The notes under the pieces were generated by a model that saw nothing but the letters and a program-made list of their open reading frames with translations, was not told where the DNA came from and searched no databases. The translations under genes and the position numbers were made by a program. A DNA stretch of 64,000 bases from Owenia fusiformis (taxonomy: Eukaryota; Annelida; Polychaeta; Sabellida; Oweniidae), in the NCBI GenBank assembly GCA_903813345.2, contig CAIIXF020000004.1, positions 3,803,525 to 3,867,524 of the forward strand, in the 5' to 3' direction. Below, piece after piece: positions 39,901 to 46,829 of the stretch; position 1 is the first letter of the stretch, and the number at the start of each line of letters is the position of its first letter.

Positions 39901-42900
39901 TGGGTATGAATAATACCCCATAGCTTTGACATTTATTATTATGAAATATGGCAGTCTTTCATATTATATGTACCCTCGTCTAAATACTTTCTTTGGGTTA
40001 AGAGGGCAGGGTGCGAAATTCACTGCTGCCGGACTGCCTCTTGGCAATCACTTTATTGGCAGTGAACTTGGAAAACCTAGATGCCCATTGGGCAATGGAC
40101 TGAATGCCAATATATTATTAAATTCTGGCAATCATGTTTTCACTCTTGGCAATGCCCTTGGAAAGACTGGTTGCCCATTGGGCAATGGACTGAATGGCAA
40201 TATATTAAATTGTGGCAATCATGTGTTCACTCTTGACATTAAAATTAAAAAGACATTGCCTCTATGGCAATGGACTGAATGCCAATATGCTAAATTTGGC
40301 AATCATGTCTTCAACCATAATGCCTGCAAGAGCAAGAGGAAGGGGGAAATGAGTTTCGACTCTAGTATTTAAATAAAAAAATTAATTAATTAAAAATAAA
40401 ATAAATTATTTTGAGATTCCATCATATTGATAAGATGATTGACAGTTGTCATAGCAACCAGCATAGAGACCACAATGATTATTATATATTTCCAATTATA
40501 ACATAACTACTAGATTCAAATTTATATAACATATTACGTTAAAAAGTGTTTAAAATTTATATTTATATCCTATAAATCTTTATTATATATAGGTGAGGTA
40601 TATTGAAATGTTTTTCATTTTTGGTCTAACTTGATTTTATATACTGATGTTAACAGGTGGTTATTTGAAATTATTAAATGATTGATATTGATTGACTTTA
40701 ACTGAAACGATTGAAATTGTTAAACGATTGAATTTGATTGACTTCAACTTGAATGATTGAACGATTGAATTTGGCGAGCTCCAAAAGCGGTTCCTTACAT
40801 CACTGCATGCTATATTAGTATTATTGGTTGTACACGCACAATAGATTTGGTTATGCAATGTTTGCACAATAGTAGAGAGATGCTATATATTGATGTTTTT
40901 CAAAATTGAATGAGTAATTTAATTATTCAATTGTATACCATTCAGATTTGAATAACTGACAGTTTTTATTTTGTTTGTATTTTATTTTTATTATAATTTA
41001 CGGTTCTGGTAATGAGAATTGTAAAACTCATATTTGTATTCTTATTTTGTATTTGAGTTGTCTAGATCGTGGACATTTATTGAAATATGCAATTAAAATT
41101 ATTTCACCTTTGTGACTTTCCTGTCCCTTCTCTCCTAAATACCTCCCTCTGCACACCTCCCCAAGGTGATGTAAAAAGGGGATGGAAGAGGGGAAGAGGG
41201 GGAGGGAGTACGACAGAGACAAGACACCACACACATTCAATGCTTCAATCCCATATCTGGCCTAATATTGAAACAGTATTCAACAAAACAAACAAAACTG
41301 CTAATGTTACAATTATGTTACCAGGACCACACCTTTAATAATACTTTGTATATTAATGTAGATATATTTAAAGGAACAGACCAACTCTTGTTAAAGAATT
41401 ATTAGGTTAACACAATTTTTAGCTCTAAAAATGTTCACTATGCACAAGTTTTGCCTGTTTATATTTTCATATAAACCATTCATAAATGTAAAACTAGGCT
41501 CAAATTTTAAAATATTTCCAAGTAACGAGGCTCTGATTCTTTAATCATATTTTATTATTTTATGAATTGATTAATATTTTTCAGTTTTATTTATTTTATG
41601 ATTTGATTAATATTTCCAATTTTAATAACCGAATAATTTAAATTAATTGCACGAATTCAAAATCAAATTGTGTTTTGGAACAATCATATCTGGCATACAT
41701 GACACAAAAACTAAATTTTAGTTTCTGTGCCTTAAAGAACCCATAATGCGTTGTTAAAGTTCCTCACAACTAAAAACTGTATTCCAAGACCGCTCGAAAT
41801 ATAGCATGAAGTTTTTAAACCAAACCCAACCTGTCAAAACAAATATTAAATTCCTTGGCCTTATAATATTGACCATTTCTATTCTGCTTGCCTTTCAGGG
41901 TGGGTTAATAGGCCAACTAGCGGCATTATCGATCAACAAAACACCCGAGCCTTACCCCGGGTACAGCGGACCCACCCCTGGGTCGAGGGAGCACCAGTAT
42001 GCCTGGGAGTGTGGCCAGATTGACTACAGGGGGATAGATGCCTTTAGCAACATTCAACAGCACCTTGACGCAACCATCAATGGCAGTCAACCAGTAAATA
42101 AGACAGTTGAGGCTCCAACTCCTGCCGAAGCAGTAAAAGAGCCAGTAAAAGAGGCTGCCAAAGTTAATGAGGTTGCCAAAGTTAAGGAGGCTCCCAAGGT
42201 TAGCAGTGGTGATATATCTGCTGTAAAGGCTGTCACATCAGATTCTCTTCCTCAAGTTAAATCAGATTCAGTAAAAGCCCCTGAGCCTGTAAAGGCCCCT
42301 GAACCAGTTAAGGCCCCAGTTAAAGCCCCTGAACCAGTTAAAGCTCCAGCAAAAGCCCCTGAACCAGTTAAAGCTCCATTAAAAGCCCCTGAACCTGTGA
42401 AAGCCCCTGAACCAGTCAAGGCCCCAGTAAAAGCTCCTGAACCCATAAAAGCTTCAGTAAAACCCCCTGAAACGGTTAAAGCTCCAGTAAAAGCACCAGA
42501 ACCAGTTAAAGCTCCAGTAAAAGCCCCTGAACCAGTTAAGGCTCCAGTAAAAGCCCCTGAACCAGTTAAAGCTCCAGTAAAAGCCCCTGAACCTGTGAAA
42601 GCCCCTGAACCAGCCAAGGCCCCAGTAAAAGCCCCTGAACCAGTTAAAGCTCCAGTAAAAGCCCCTGAACCAGCTAAAGCTTCAGTAAAAGCCCCTGAGC
42701 CAGTTAAAGCTCCAGTCAGAGCCCCTGAACCAGCCAAAGCTCCAGTAAAGGTCCCTGAACCCGTGAAAGCTCCAGTAAAAGCCCCTGAACCAGTTAAGGC
42801 CCCAATAAAAGCCCCTGAACCAGTTAGAGCTCCAGTAAAAGCCCCTGAACCAGCTAAAGCTCCAGTAAAAGCCCCTGAACCAGTTAAAGCTCCAGTCAAA

Positions 42901-43344
42901 GCCCCTGAACCAGTTAAAGCTCCAGTCAAAGCCCCTGAACCAGTTAAAGCTCCAGTTAAAGCCCCTGAACCTGTCAAACCCGCTATTAAAGTTCCTCCAG
43001 TGACAGCTCCCAAGCCAACAGGTCCCAAAACTCCCCCAGTCGCTGCCCCTAAACCAACAGTTCAACTTGGAGCAGCCGGAACAGCTACTACTGCTCCTAA
43101 AACTGTCCCCCCTGCATTAAAACCAACAGCTCCACCTCCCGGGGCTCTTCCAACAAAAGTTGCCCCTCCCACTGCACCCAAACCTGGAGCTAGACCTATG
43201 AAACGGACTATTTCTGCCCCAGTTGGTAGTGTTCACCCTGTCGCCCCACCCCCAGGGGTTATAATACCACCAGCCACAGGCCCCAAACCTGCCCCCAAAC
43301 CAACTACTGCATCTACACTTGCGTCAAGGCCTCCTCCAAAATAA
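6927..43344 (+). CDS. Glycogenin, eight-exon gene with extended repeat tail
   Basis: Glycogenin is the self-glucosylating GT8 enzyme that uses UDP-glucose to build the primer for glycogen synthase. Coding exons 6927-6942, 14027-14168, 28010-28184, 29133-29295, 30203-30329, 32075-32255, 37984-38511 and 41899-43344 join in frame to give 925 residues. All junctions are GT-AG. Residues 9-268 are the catalytic domain: [10 protein letters not shown] start, DAD metal-binding motif at 107-109, GGDQG with the catalytic Asp at 168, and Tyr200 in [10 protein letters not shown], matching the human acceptor Tyr195. Residues 269-444 form a P/E/T-rich linker. Residues about 475-504 ([18 protein letters not shown]) are the glycogen-synthase-binding motif, usually the extreme C-terminus. 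Here about 420 more residues follow: some 25 PEP motifs in [10 protein letters not shown]-type units (569-808) and a P/A-rich end. Nothing is broken. Identification is strong; exon 1 and the tail rest on splice phase. Confidence 0.95.
7648..8510. mobile_element. Non-autonomous hAT-like transposon
   Basis: An 863-bp segment starts CAGTGTTCGCG and ends CGCGAACACTG, an 11-bp terminal inverted repeat typical of hAT elements. ATAAAG flanks both ends directly (7642-7647 and 8511-8516); the match extends to eight bases, ATAAAGCA, if the left end is drawn two bases further in. Eight bases is the usual hAT target duplication. Phrases like GTCCCAGGGACG lie near both ends as a sub-terminal inverted pair. 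No transposase is recognised in it. Confidence 0.75.
9841..10112. repeat. 40-bp tandem repeat, about 7 copies
   Basis: The unit is TATTGCACCC AATGCACCCC TGCAATATGA CAGGAGGGTG, with one copy lacking a base. Because 40 is not a multiple of three and the unit lacks stops in the antisense direction, three overlapping open frames appear on the minus strand; these are artefacts. Confidence 0.95.
10385..11147. repeat. Inverted repeat pair of about 100 bp
   Basis: The stretch 10385-10490 (ACAGTAAAACCTGTCTTAGT onwards, ending at CTTCTGTATAG) recurs in reverse complement at 11050-11147 with a few differences. About 560 bp separates the arms. The arms carry the dispersed GTAAAACCTGTCT / GAACAC motif. 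It may be a foldback element or two insertions in opposite directions. Confidence 0.75.
10690..10795 (+). repeat. Dispersed repeat family (AAAGAGTGGAATTAGCA)
   Basis: The segment with AAAAGAGTGGAATTAGCA and, further on, ACTCTAAATTGTATAGAAAT recurs at about 43600-43705 and in part at 28195-28245 and 32755-32855. In reverse complement it appears at about 25460-25575 and, in part, 50340-50400. It is a short interspersed family of about 110 bp with no visible coding potential; its mode of movement is not evident. Confidence 0.65.
11960..12130. mobile_element. Relic of the GGCC..TAGCCAGG MITE family
   Basis: This contains TTTTCGAAAAATTCCAGG, GTGAAAACTGCATGATTTTG and CTCCTGGCTACTGGCCTG, the same order of phrases as the element at 388-579. 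The left end is diverged, so exact limits are uncertain. Confidence 0.55.
12636..12731. mobile_element. Short foldback element
   Basis: GTTTGGTACCATC at 12636-12648 is repeated as its exact reverse complement at 12719-12731. An inner part carries GTGACGTCACG. At 96 bp it is probably a small MITE or transposon relic. Confidence 0.55.
14027..14168 (+). CDS. Glycogenin exon 2
   Basis: The 142-bp exon follows the acceptor ATTTCAG and ends ATGAG/GTATGT. It encodes residues 6-53: the [10 protein letters not shown] start of the GT8 fold (UDP-glucose binding), the [11 protein letters not shown] helix and the [15 protein letters not shown] strand-loop. It matches the human segment starting [10 protein letters not shown] position for position. 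Confidence 0.95.
14800..15610. repeat. 123/124-bp tandem repeat, about 6.5 copies
   Basis: The phrase TTTCTTAATGTT recurs at 14815, 14938, 15061, 15185, 15308, 15432 and 15555. Each unit holds GGTCATTACTATACATTACC, CATCTATCAAATCAGAATAT and AGTAAAACCTGCCTAATC. Alternate units read CATAATTGTCAG and CATAAGTGTTCAG, so part of the array is a 247-bp dimer. A block of about 190 bp with TCCTCATCCTTGGTCCAAGG flanks the array on both sides (about 14625-14815 and 15585-15775) as a direct repeat. Confidence 0.9.
17136..18352. repeat. 26-bp minisatellite, about 46 copies
   Basis: The unit is GTTGTACATATTGAAAGGTG TTTGTA with single-base variants. Variant order is itself repeated: a block of five variant units at about 17282-17420 reappears at 17672-17810, 15 units later, and another block at about 17541 reappears near 18189. 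Longer blocks were therefore copied recently. A series of antisense open frames across the array comes from the absence of stops in the unit. Confidence 0.95.
18340..18610. repeat. Degenerate AGGTGTTCACAT repeat
   Basis: Beyond the 26-bp array lie irregular copies of AGGTGTTCA-CATT-GAG (for example GGTGTTCACATTAAGAGG). The stretch at 15790-15850 has the same motif. This looks like the source sequence from which the regular 26-bp unit was drawn. Confidence 0.6.
19262..19607. mobile_element. Foldback element with 36-bp inverted ends
   Basis: GTGTATCTCATACTTGAGTG and the following 16 bases at 19262-19297 are matched in reverse complement at 19572-19607 with one mismatch. The interior has GAGCGGGCAGGATATATTG and its inverted partner, then AT-rich sequence. 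Related phrases (GTTATG.ACGGTCGG, ATATCCAAAAC) occur just outside at 19610-19740 and at 52923-53032 and 13905-13955. Confidence 0.75.
20222..20375. mobile_element. MITE-family copy, GGCCCGTAGCCAGG end
   Basis: It begins AGGCCCGTAGCCAGG followed by G and C runs (GGTTCGGGGGGTTCGGGCG, then poly-C), then the shared interior phrases AAAATCATGCAGTTTTTCACC and AAGTGAACTCCCCCC. The right end is truncated. Same family as 388-579, in the reverse direction judging by phrase order. Confidence 0.6.
20835..23019. repeat. 168-bp satellite, 13 copies
   Basis: GATAGGTA recurs at 20859, 21027, 21195, 21363, 21531, 21699, 21867, 22035, 22201, 22369, 22538, 22707 and 22876. The spacing is 168 bp, with 166 or 169 where indels occur. 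Copies are highly alike. From the third to the tenth unit two types alternate, TTTGATAAAGAAACAGAAAG and TTGATAACAGAAGCAGAATG, so a 336-bp dimer is the recent unit of copying. A diverged partial unit continues beyond the element at 23023-23687. Confidence 0.97.
23023..23687. mobile_element. GC-rich MITE with perfect 27-bp TIRs
   Basis: The element begins TGGCCTAGTCACATAGCCCG and ends in the exact reverse complement; the arms are 23023-23049 and 23661-23687. TAA stands on both sides (23020-23022 and 23688-23690), a 3-bp target duplication of the kind made by PIF/Harbinger transposons. It is far richer in G and C than its surroundings and carries many GAGCTCGGT and CCGGCCG motifs in both directions. 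It sits within the last unit of the 168-bp array. Open frames inside show no transposase motif. Confidence 0.85.
24967..25073. mobile_element. Small foldback, CATGGGGAGTAAGTCA ends
   Basis: CATGGGGAGTAAGTCAC with CTCTTATAT on the left is mirrored by TATATAAGAGGGAGCATGACTTA on the right across an AT-rich centre. A related copy lies at 53577-53662. A short, non-coding palindromic element. Confidence 0.5.
28010..28184 (+). CDS. Glycogenin exon 3
   Basis: The 175-bp exon lies between acceptor TACTTGCAG and donor ATG/GTAAGA. It encodes residues 53-111, including [26 protein letters not shown] and CVFLDADTM. The last holds the DxD motif (Asp107, Asp109) that binds Mn2+ and UDP-glucose. The open frame extends upstream of 28010 but that part is intron. 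Confidence 0.97.
28185..29132 (+). other. Glycogenin intron 3
   Basis: A 948-bp intron. It contains part of the AAAGAGTGGAATT dispersed family near 28195-28245 and a retrotransposon-like 3' tail ending in an A run at 28448-28462. Nothing else is recognised. Confidence 0.65.
28280..28462 (+). mobile_element. Probable retroelement 3' tail
   Basis: Sequence ending AATAAATTGAAATTGAAATTT followed by about 15 A residues looks like the 3' end of a LINE or SINE: a polyadenylation signal, a short repeat and poly(A). The 5' limit and target duplication are not clear and no reverse transcriptase is recognised upstream. Confidence 0.4.
29133..29295 (+). CDS. Glycogenin exon 4
   Basis: A 163-bp exon between TTTTAG and GATG/GTAAGA. 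It encodes residues 112-165 plus one base: [19 protein letters not shown], then [15 protein letters not shown] and KQGSFD. These are among the best conserved glycogenin segments and line the active site of the GT8 fold. Confidence 0.97.
29296..30202 (+). other. Glycogenin intron 4
   Basis: A 907-bp intron, of which about 600 bp next to the acceptor is the minisatellite at 29585-30190. The sequence at 29566-29600 looks like a second copy of the real acceptor region. Confidence 0.7.
29585..30190. repeat. Minisatellite with 30-37-bp unit in intron 4
   Basis: About 18 imperfect copies of CCATACATGTGACCATTGTG plus a variable AAA..CCTAGTA spacer. Unit length varies. The array ends about 10 bp before the exon 5 acceptor, and the acceptor itself (ACATGTGACTTGTGATTTTAG) looks like a unit. 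Antisense open frames over the array are artefacts. Confidence 0.9.
30203..30329 (+). CDS. Glycogenin exon 5
   Basis: A 127-bp exon from acceptor GATTTTAG to donor AAACA/GTAAGT. It encodes residues 166-207 and two bases: GGDQGLLN (Asp168 is the catalytic-loop aspartate), [21 protein letters not shown]. Tyr200 corresponds to the autoglucosylated tyrosine of mammalian glycogenin (Tyr195), five residues offset as are the other motifs. Confidence 0.97.
30330..32074 (+). other. Glycogenin intron 5
   Basis: A 1,745-bp intron. It holds one copy of the dispersed ACAGTAAAACCTGTC family (30819-30845, with GTGTTCACATTTTAAGGTG at 31119 onwards) and a short run of related GGTACCATA words at 30880-31030. 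No gene is seen. Confidence 0.6.
32075..32255 (+). CDS. Glycogenin exon 6
   Basis: A 181-bp exon between TTTCAG and CAACAG/GTGAGT. It encodes residues 208-268: [18 protein letters not shown], the last strand of the catalytic domain with the conserved His and KPWN, then [10 protein letters not shown], the final helix. The domain ends here. The open frame continues past the donor only by chance. Confidence 0.97.
33785..33975. repeat. 18-21-bp tandem repeat
   Basis: About nine copies of ATTGCCTCTTCTGAAAAGGAT with small changes (GTGAC, AGAGA, some copies 18 bp). It is open on both strands, which explains the opposing short frames across it. Confidence 0.9.
36280..36570. repeat. Degenerate TTGCTTGCTAGTGAACA repeat
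   Basis: About a dozen imperfect copies of ATTGCTTGCTAGTGAACATT with irregular spacing, an eroded or unstable minisatellite. Confidence 0.8.
37984..38511 (+). CDS. Glycogenin exon 7 (linker with ETP repeats)
   Basis: A 528-bp exon (176 codons) from acceptor TTTTCAG to donor ACTGAG/GTATTT, phase 0 at both ends. It encodes residues 269-444. The first part is rich in P, Y, F and E; the second has six or so units of 11 residues built on DSQ.ETP..H. It is the variable, probably disordered linker found in all glycogenins. If the donor is not used, the frame ends ten codons later at 38541, which would give a shorter isoform lacking the synthase-binding motif. An earlier donor (CCAAG/GTTACT) is possible but weaker. 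Confidence 0.88.
39085..39215. repeat. GTAGTAAAGGAGGTTCTTTCTTCCCA tandem repeat
   Basis: About four imperfect copies of a unit of about 32-35 bp containing AAAGGAGGTTCTTTCTTCCC. Non-coding. Confidence 0.75.
40040..40320 (+). repeat. Three-copy repeat of 85-90 bp, open in one frame
   Basis: GGCAATGGACTGAATG recurs at 40091, 40181 and about 40266. The first two units are 90 bp apart, so an open frame (39926-40372) shows a 30-residue repeat with PLGNGLN and GNHVFTL. No flanking splice sites or homology were recognised, so I treat it as a tandem repeat rather than a gene. Confidence 0.7.
41899..43344 (+). CDS. Glycogenin exon 8: synthase-binding motif and PEPVKAP tail
   Basis: A 1,446-bp terminal exon after acceptor CCTTTCAG, phase 0, encoding residues 445-925. 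[14 protein letters not shown] and, at residues 475-504, [21 protein letters not shown] match the conserved C-terminal glycogen-synthase-binding helix of glycogenins. A short K/E/V/A-rich stretch (515-550) leads into about 25 PEP motifs, mainly in 10-residue [10 protein letters not shown] units (569-808, 30-bp DNA period), each with net positive charge. The end (809-925) is rich in P, A, T and K (PKPT, APPP). The open frame reaches back to an ATG at 41806, but those codons precede the acceptor. Long antisense frames here are shadows. Confidence 0.93.
   Translation, partial: GGLIGQLAALSINKTPEPYPGYSGPTPGSREHQYAWECGQIDYRGIDAFSNIQQHLDATINGSQPVNKTVEAPTPAEAVKEPVKEAAKVNEVAKVKEAPKVSSGDISAVKAVTSDSLPQVKSDSVKAPEPVKAPEPVKAPVKAPEPVKAPAKAPEPVKAPLKAPEPVKAPEPVKAPVKAPEPIKASVKPPETVKAPVKAPEPVKAPVKAPEPVKAPVKAPEPVKAPVKAPEPVKAPEPAKAPVKAPEPVKAPVKAPEPAKASVKAPEPVKAPVRAPEPAKAPVKVPEPVKAPVKAPEPVKAPIKAPEPVRAPVKAPEPAKAPVKAPEPVKAPVKAPEPVKAPVKAPEPVKAPVKAPEPVKPAIKVPPVTAPKPTGPKTPPVAAPKPTVQLGAAGTATTAPKTVPPALKPTAPPPGALPTKVAPPTAPKPGARPMKRTISAPVGSVHPVAPPPGVIIPPATGPKPAPKPTTASTLASRPPPK
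42270..42990 (+). repeat. 30-bp coding minisatellite ([10 protein letters not shown])
   Basis: About 22-25 units of GCCCCTGAACCAGTTAAAGC TCCAGTAAAA in phase with the glycogenin frame. The unit is an exact multiple of three, so copy-number change keeps the frame. Some units are cut to 18 bp (APEPVK), also in frame. Variation between units includes A or V, K or R, and one PPET. Confidence 0.95.
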
Positions 43345-43371
43345 TGATTTCAGAACTTAAGGTTATGTATA

Positions 43372-43377
43372 ATTAAA
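43372..43377 (+). terminator. Candidate glycogenin poly(A) signal
   Basis: ATTAAA, a common variant signal, lies 28 bp past the stop codon. It is close, and other signals further downstream cannot be excluded. Confidence 0.3.
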
Positions 43378-45070
43378 TGTTCGTTTTGCATTTCTGGCGG
43401 GTCCTGGTTGTTGGTTCTCCATTAAAACTAACCAGGACAATTTGCTAAATGAATAATTTAATTATACTGACCCTATCTTGTGGAAGATATTCTGATTGTA
43501 GCCAGCTTTGTAAATCAGCATTAGGTTTTATATCATATGGGACGTTAAACATACAATGTATGTGGAATATGAATTAATCCTGAGTGTATGTAGTCACAAT
43601 GGATATGTTTTTTCTGGAGTACAAAATAGGATGGAAAAGAGTGGAATTAGCATGAAATTATGTAAACAGGCATGTAGTTAATACTCTAAATTGTATAGAA
43701 ATGTAAAAAATAAGGCAGTCTATTTGGAAAAAAAAATTCATTCAAATTGTGTCAAAAATGCTCCGTATGTTAAAAAATGCTTGCATCAAGTCCTTTTGGA
43801 GGTGACGTATGGGGGTCAAAGTTACAAGGGCTTTAAGCAAGACTAACTTAAAGAGAAAACATGTCCATCTTGTTTGTATACACAGGATTACTTCAGAAAG
43901 GTTTTTTATTAATTATTTAATTATCATTTGTACAATTGTATTGTAATATGTGTGTGTATCATGGGGTATCATGAAAATTTCATCTATTTAACAAAATCAC
44001 AGATGACAAATTTTATCAAATTGTTGAGAAGGTCAAAAGTATTTGGTTGAAGGTCATTTGAAGGTCGTCGTACTAATCTCTGTTTCTTAAAATGTGAAGT
44101 CAAAATGTACAATCTGCAGCACTTATGTGATTCAGGTTTTTATGGATTAACAAATTAATGATTAATATGGATTAACAGGTGATTAATGATAGCCGGATTA
44201 ATCTTTTAAAGGCAGCTAAAATGTGTGCAGCTATACAGTCTATCACACAGACATGGGAAAACATGGAAACCCATGTAAATGAATGGATCTTAGGTCTGTG
44301 CAGAAGACTGAAATATTGTGCATTTCTAAAAGGTTTTGAATTGCTAATTTGCCTATTAATTATTAATCTTGATCGTCTCGAATTGACTGTAAAATATGTA
44401 CACCCCCTGGCCCATCTCAGACACCGTCTATCTACTTCACCAAAGATGATATTTAACAGACATGCTGAATTAGTTATTTGTTTGTGCTAATGACGCTGAG
44501 CCCGATGGAAGTACGAGTTGATATAAATCTAACAACCAATCAGAAGATGGACCAGTGATCACCTGACAGCTCTTTTTGATAACCTTGAACACTTGTTAGA
44601 AAACTGTGAACGTAGTCTAGAAAACATTTGCGTGTAATATTTTGACAAAATGGTTTCAGAAAGAACATCTTTTTTTGTGATTTGTCTGTAATTTTAATAG
44701 AGTAGTTTAGAAATAAAAACCCTTTTGTGAATTTGCATAGAAAACCTCTTACAGGGCTGGTATATATTAATTGATCAGTCGTTTAATTGGCATATTTTCT
44801 TGAATTTTAACATTTAATGTCCCAAACTCCCACAAACTGCAGAAAAGTATACCCCATAAATCATATTTACCAAAATGAGTCTCTCCAAGGCTTCACACAA
44901 GCGTATGCATAATGCATTTTTCATGAGTTTGAGCTGAAATTTCGCCAAAATGAAGTAGCCTAAGGGTAGTCTCTGCCAGGTTTGTTTATTGTGGCAAGCT
45001 TGTAAGTGCTCGGAAGCAAATAATTCACGTGCGCAAAATAATCAAATAATCTAATTGGTCTGAACTTTGC

Positions 45071-45184
45071 TGCACATGCGCACAATGTGTGCCATGTTTT
45101 TTCTAGTGATTTCGTTTCGTTTCATTGAGTTTGCGTTTCAGTGTAACTTCCGCAAAAATGGCCGACCATGGACAGAATTAACAG
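45071..45184 (+). promoter_or_regulatory. Candidate core promoter with NRF1, ETS and YY1-like sites
   Basis: GCACATGCGCAC (45072-45083) resembles an NRF1 site, ACTTCCGC (45146-45153) an ETS site read from the other strand, and AAAATGGCCG (45155-45164) a YY1 site. This order near a start site is common in housekeeping animal promoters. A donor-like AACAG/GTAAAA follows at 45184. Sites were matched by eye; chance matches are possible. Confidence 0.35.
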
Positions 45185-46829
45185 GTAAAATCACTTCGAA
45201 ATTTCAAAAGAACTTTTTACCTATAATTGCAAAACTTTTGTTTTATTTGTGCATTCTATCTATCAGATAAGAGTTTCAGGGGTATGTAGGCAAATTCATT
45301 TTGGTAGGAACACTCTTTTTAGTTTGAAAACGCACCCTATATTATTATATATCAGCACTGTAGTGTAGAAAACCCTTGAGTGAATTTAGGTAAAAACCTC
45401 TGTTTGAATTAACAAAGCAAACCTTTAGGCAATTTCTCATCTGTGTCATCACATTTGGATGATTTTTAGCTGAGCCCCTTCAGGTTGACCATTTGACCTT
45501 TTTAGAAAAATTTAAAGAATTTTGACCAGATATGATTTTTTGGGTTCAACTGTTTCCAGAAAAAATGCTGTCCACCTCCAATCCGCATCATCATCTTGCA
45601 GCGCTGTGCAGCAAAAAATGTTCCTCTTGAATCTAGTAGCCTGCACAAAAGGATATATGAACCATATATTGAACTCTAGTAGCCTGCACAATAGGATATA
45701 TGGTCCATATATTGAACTTGTAATTTTAAACGCTTAAGGTTTTCCAAAATAAAATCAAAATTATCGCCACCTTTGATCGCATCAAGAACTTTTTGAAATA
45801 CAAATTTAAAGTTATTCCCATTATTTTGTGTTACACTATTATTTAGTGTTACACTATTTGGTGTTACACTATTATTTGGCGTTACACTATTTGGTGTTAC
45901 ACTATTTTTTGGTGTTACACGGTTATTTAGTGTTACACTATTATTTGGTGTTACACTATTATTTGGTGTTATACTATTTGGTGTTACACTATTATTTGGT
46001 GTTACACTATTATTTGGTGTTACACTATTATTTGGTGTTACACTATTTTTTGGTGTTCACTGTTATTTAGTGTTACACTATTTGGTGTTACACTATTATT
46101 TGGTGTTATACTATTTGGTGTTTCACTATTTTGTGTTACACTATTATTTGGTGTTACACTATTATTTGGTGTTACACTATTTGGTGTTACACTATTATTT
46201 GGTGTTACACTTTTTGGTGTTACACTATATATTGGTGTTATACTATTTCATGGTGCCATGTAATATTATGCTGTTTTGCTATTAAATGTGCTGTTAAGCT
46301 ATATTATGGTGTATTACATACCTAGCGAAGCATTTGTATGGAAGTCAATGGGAAAGTTAGCGAGCTATATCCACCGATATTGCCCGATTACCCCGATATA
46401 GCCCGCTTACCTCGTTTTGATATTAGATTTCTTTAATAACCATGATAATATCATGACGTCACGTCATTGATACAAAGTAACCATGGGAACAAAGGCATGT
46501 AATACATCAGTTATGTCACTATGACGTGAAATATGCCTTCGTTCTTGCCCAAATATAGAGCCTCCCAAGGTCGGCCTATATTGGGAGAACTCAGGCATAT
46601 TTCACGTCATAGTGACATAACCTCTAAATAAATGTTATACTATGGTGTAACACTGTTTTTGTGCTGTTAAGTTGTATAATGGTGTTATGCTGTATTTTGC
46701 TGAAATGCTGTATTATGGCTAAACAGCTATTATATTTTGCTGAACTAACACATGTTATTGTCTGCTTGCAGAAGAAATGAACCCTGTGAACGACCCTGCA
46801 AACAAGAAAGGTTGTGGCATGACGTGTGA
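45168..46829 (+). CDS. Weak candidate: tiny two-exon ORF
   Basis: Joining 45168-45184 to 46772-46829 (acceptor TCTGCTTGCAG) gives an open frame of 24 codons, starting MDRINR and containing two cysteines four residues apart. The first ATG of the putative exon (45158) instead meets a stop after seven codons. The splice sites look fair and a promoter-like cluster precedes, but no known protein is recognised. It could equally be a non-coding transcript or nothing. Confidence 0.15.
45628..45718. repeat. 45-bp direct duplication
   Basis: Two copies of CTAGTAGCCTGCACAAAAGG plus the following ATATATG..CCATATATTGAACT stand in tandem. Confidence 0.8.
45822..46275. repeat. Minisatellite GTGTTACACTATTATTTG
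   Basis: About 25 copies of a unit alternating between about 15 and 18-19 bp: GGTGTTACACTATT with or without ATTT. Two forward frames stay open over part of it (LVLHYYLV and WCYTII repeats), an artefact of composition. Confidence 0.92.
46510..46621. mobile_element. Foldback MITE with perfect 29-bp arms
   Basis: GTTATGTCACTATGACGTGA and the next nine bases (46510-46538) are matched exactly in reverse complement at 46593-46621. An inner pair (CCAAATATAG / CCTATATTGG) extends the stem. Just upstream, 46335-46430 holds GATATAGCCCG-type phrases that may belong to the same larger element. Non-coding. Confidence 0.75.

Larger units (their letters stand above)
38512..41898 (+). other. Glycogenin intron 7
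   Basis: A 3,387-bp intron. It contains the 35-bp-type array at 39085-39215 and a three-copy repeat of about 88 bp at 40040-40320. The phases on either side are 0, so an alternative cassette exon would be easy to include, but none is convincingly seen. Confidence 0.6.

Noticed and set aside
41806-41898. ATG at 41806 as the start of a separate PEPVKAP protein
   Set aside because: The acceptor CCTTTCAG at 41891-41898 and the glycogenin motif just after it, in phase with exon 7, make exon 8 of glycogenin the better reading.
42252-43065. Long antisense frames (258 and 127 codons) with GALTGSG-type repeats
   Set aside because: They are the reverse reading of the glycogenin PEPVKAP repeat; the plus strand has homology and correct splicing.
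45828-46325. Frames with LVLHYYLVLHY repeats, resembling a membrane protein
   Set aside because: Translation of the GTGTTACACTATT minisatellite; hydrophobicity is due to base composition.
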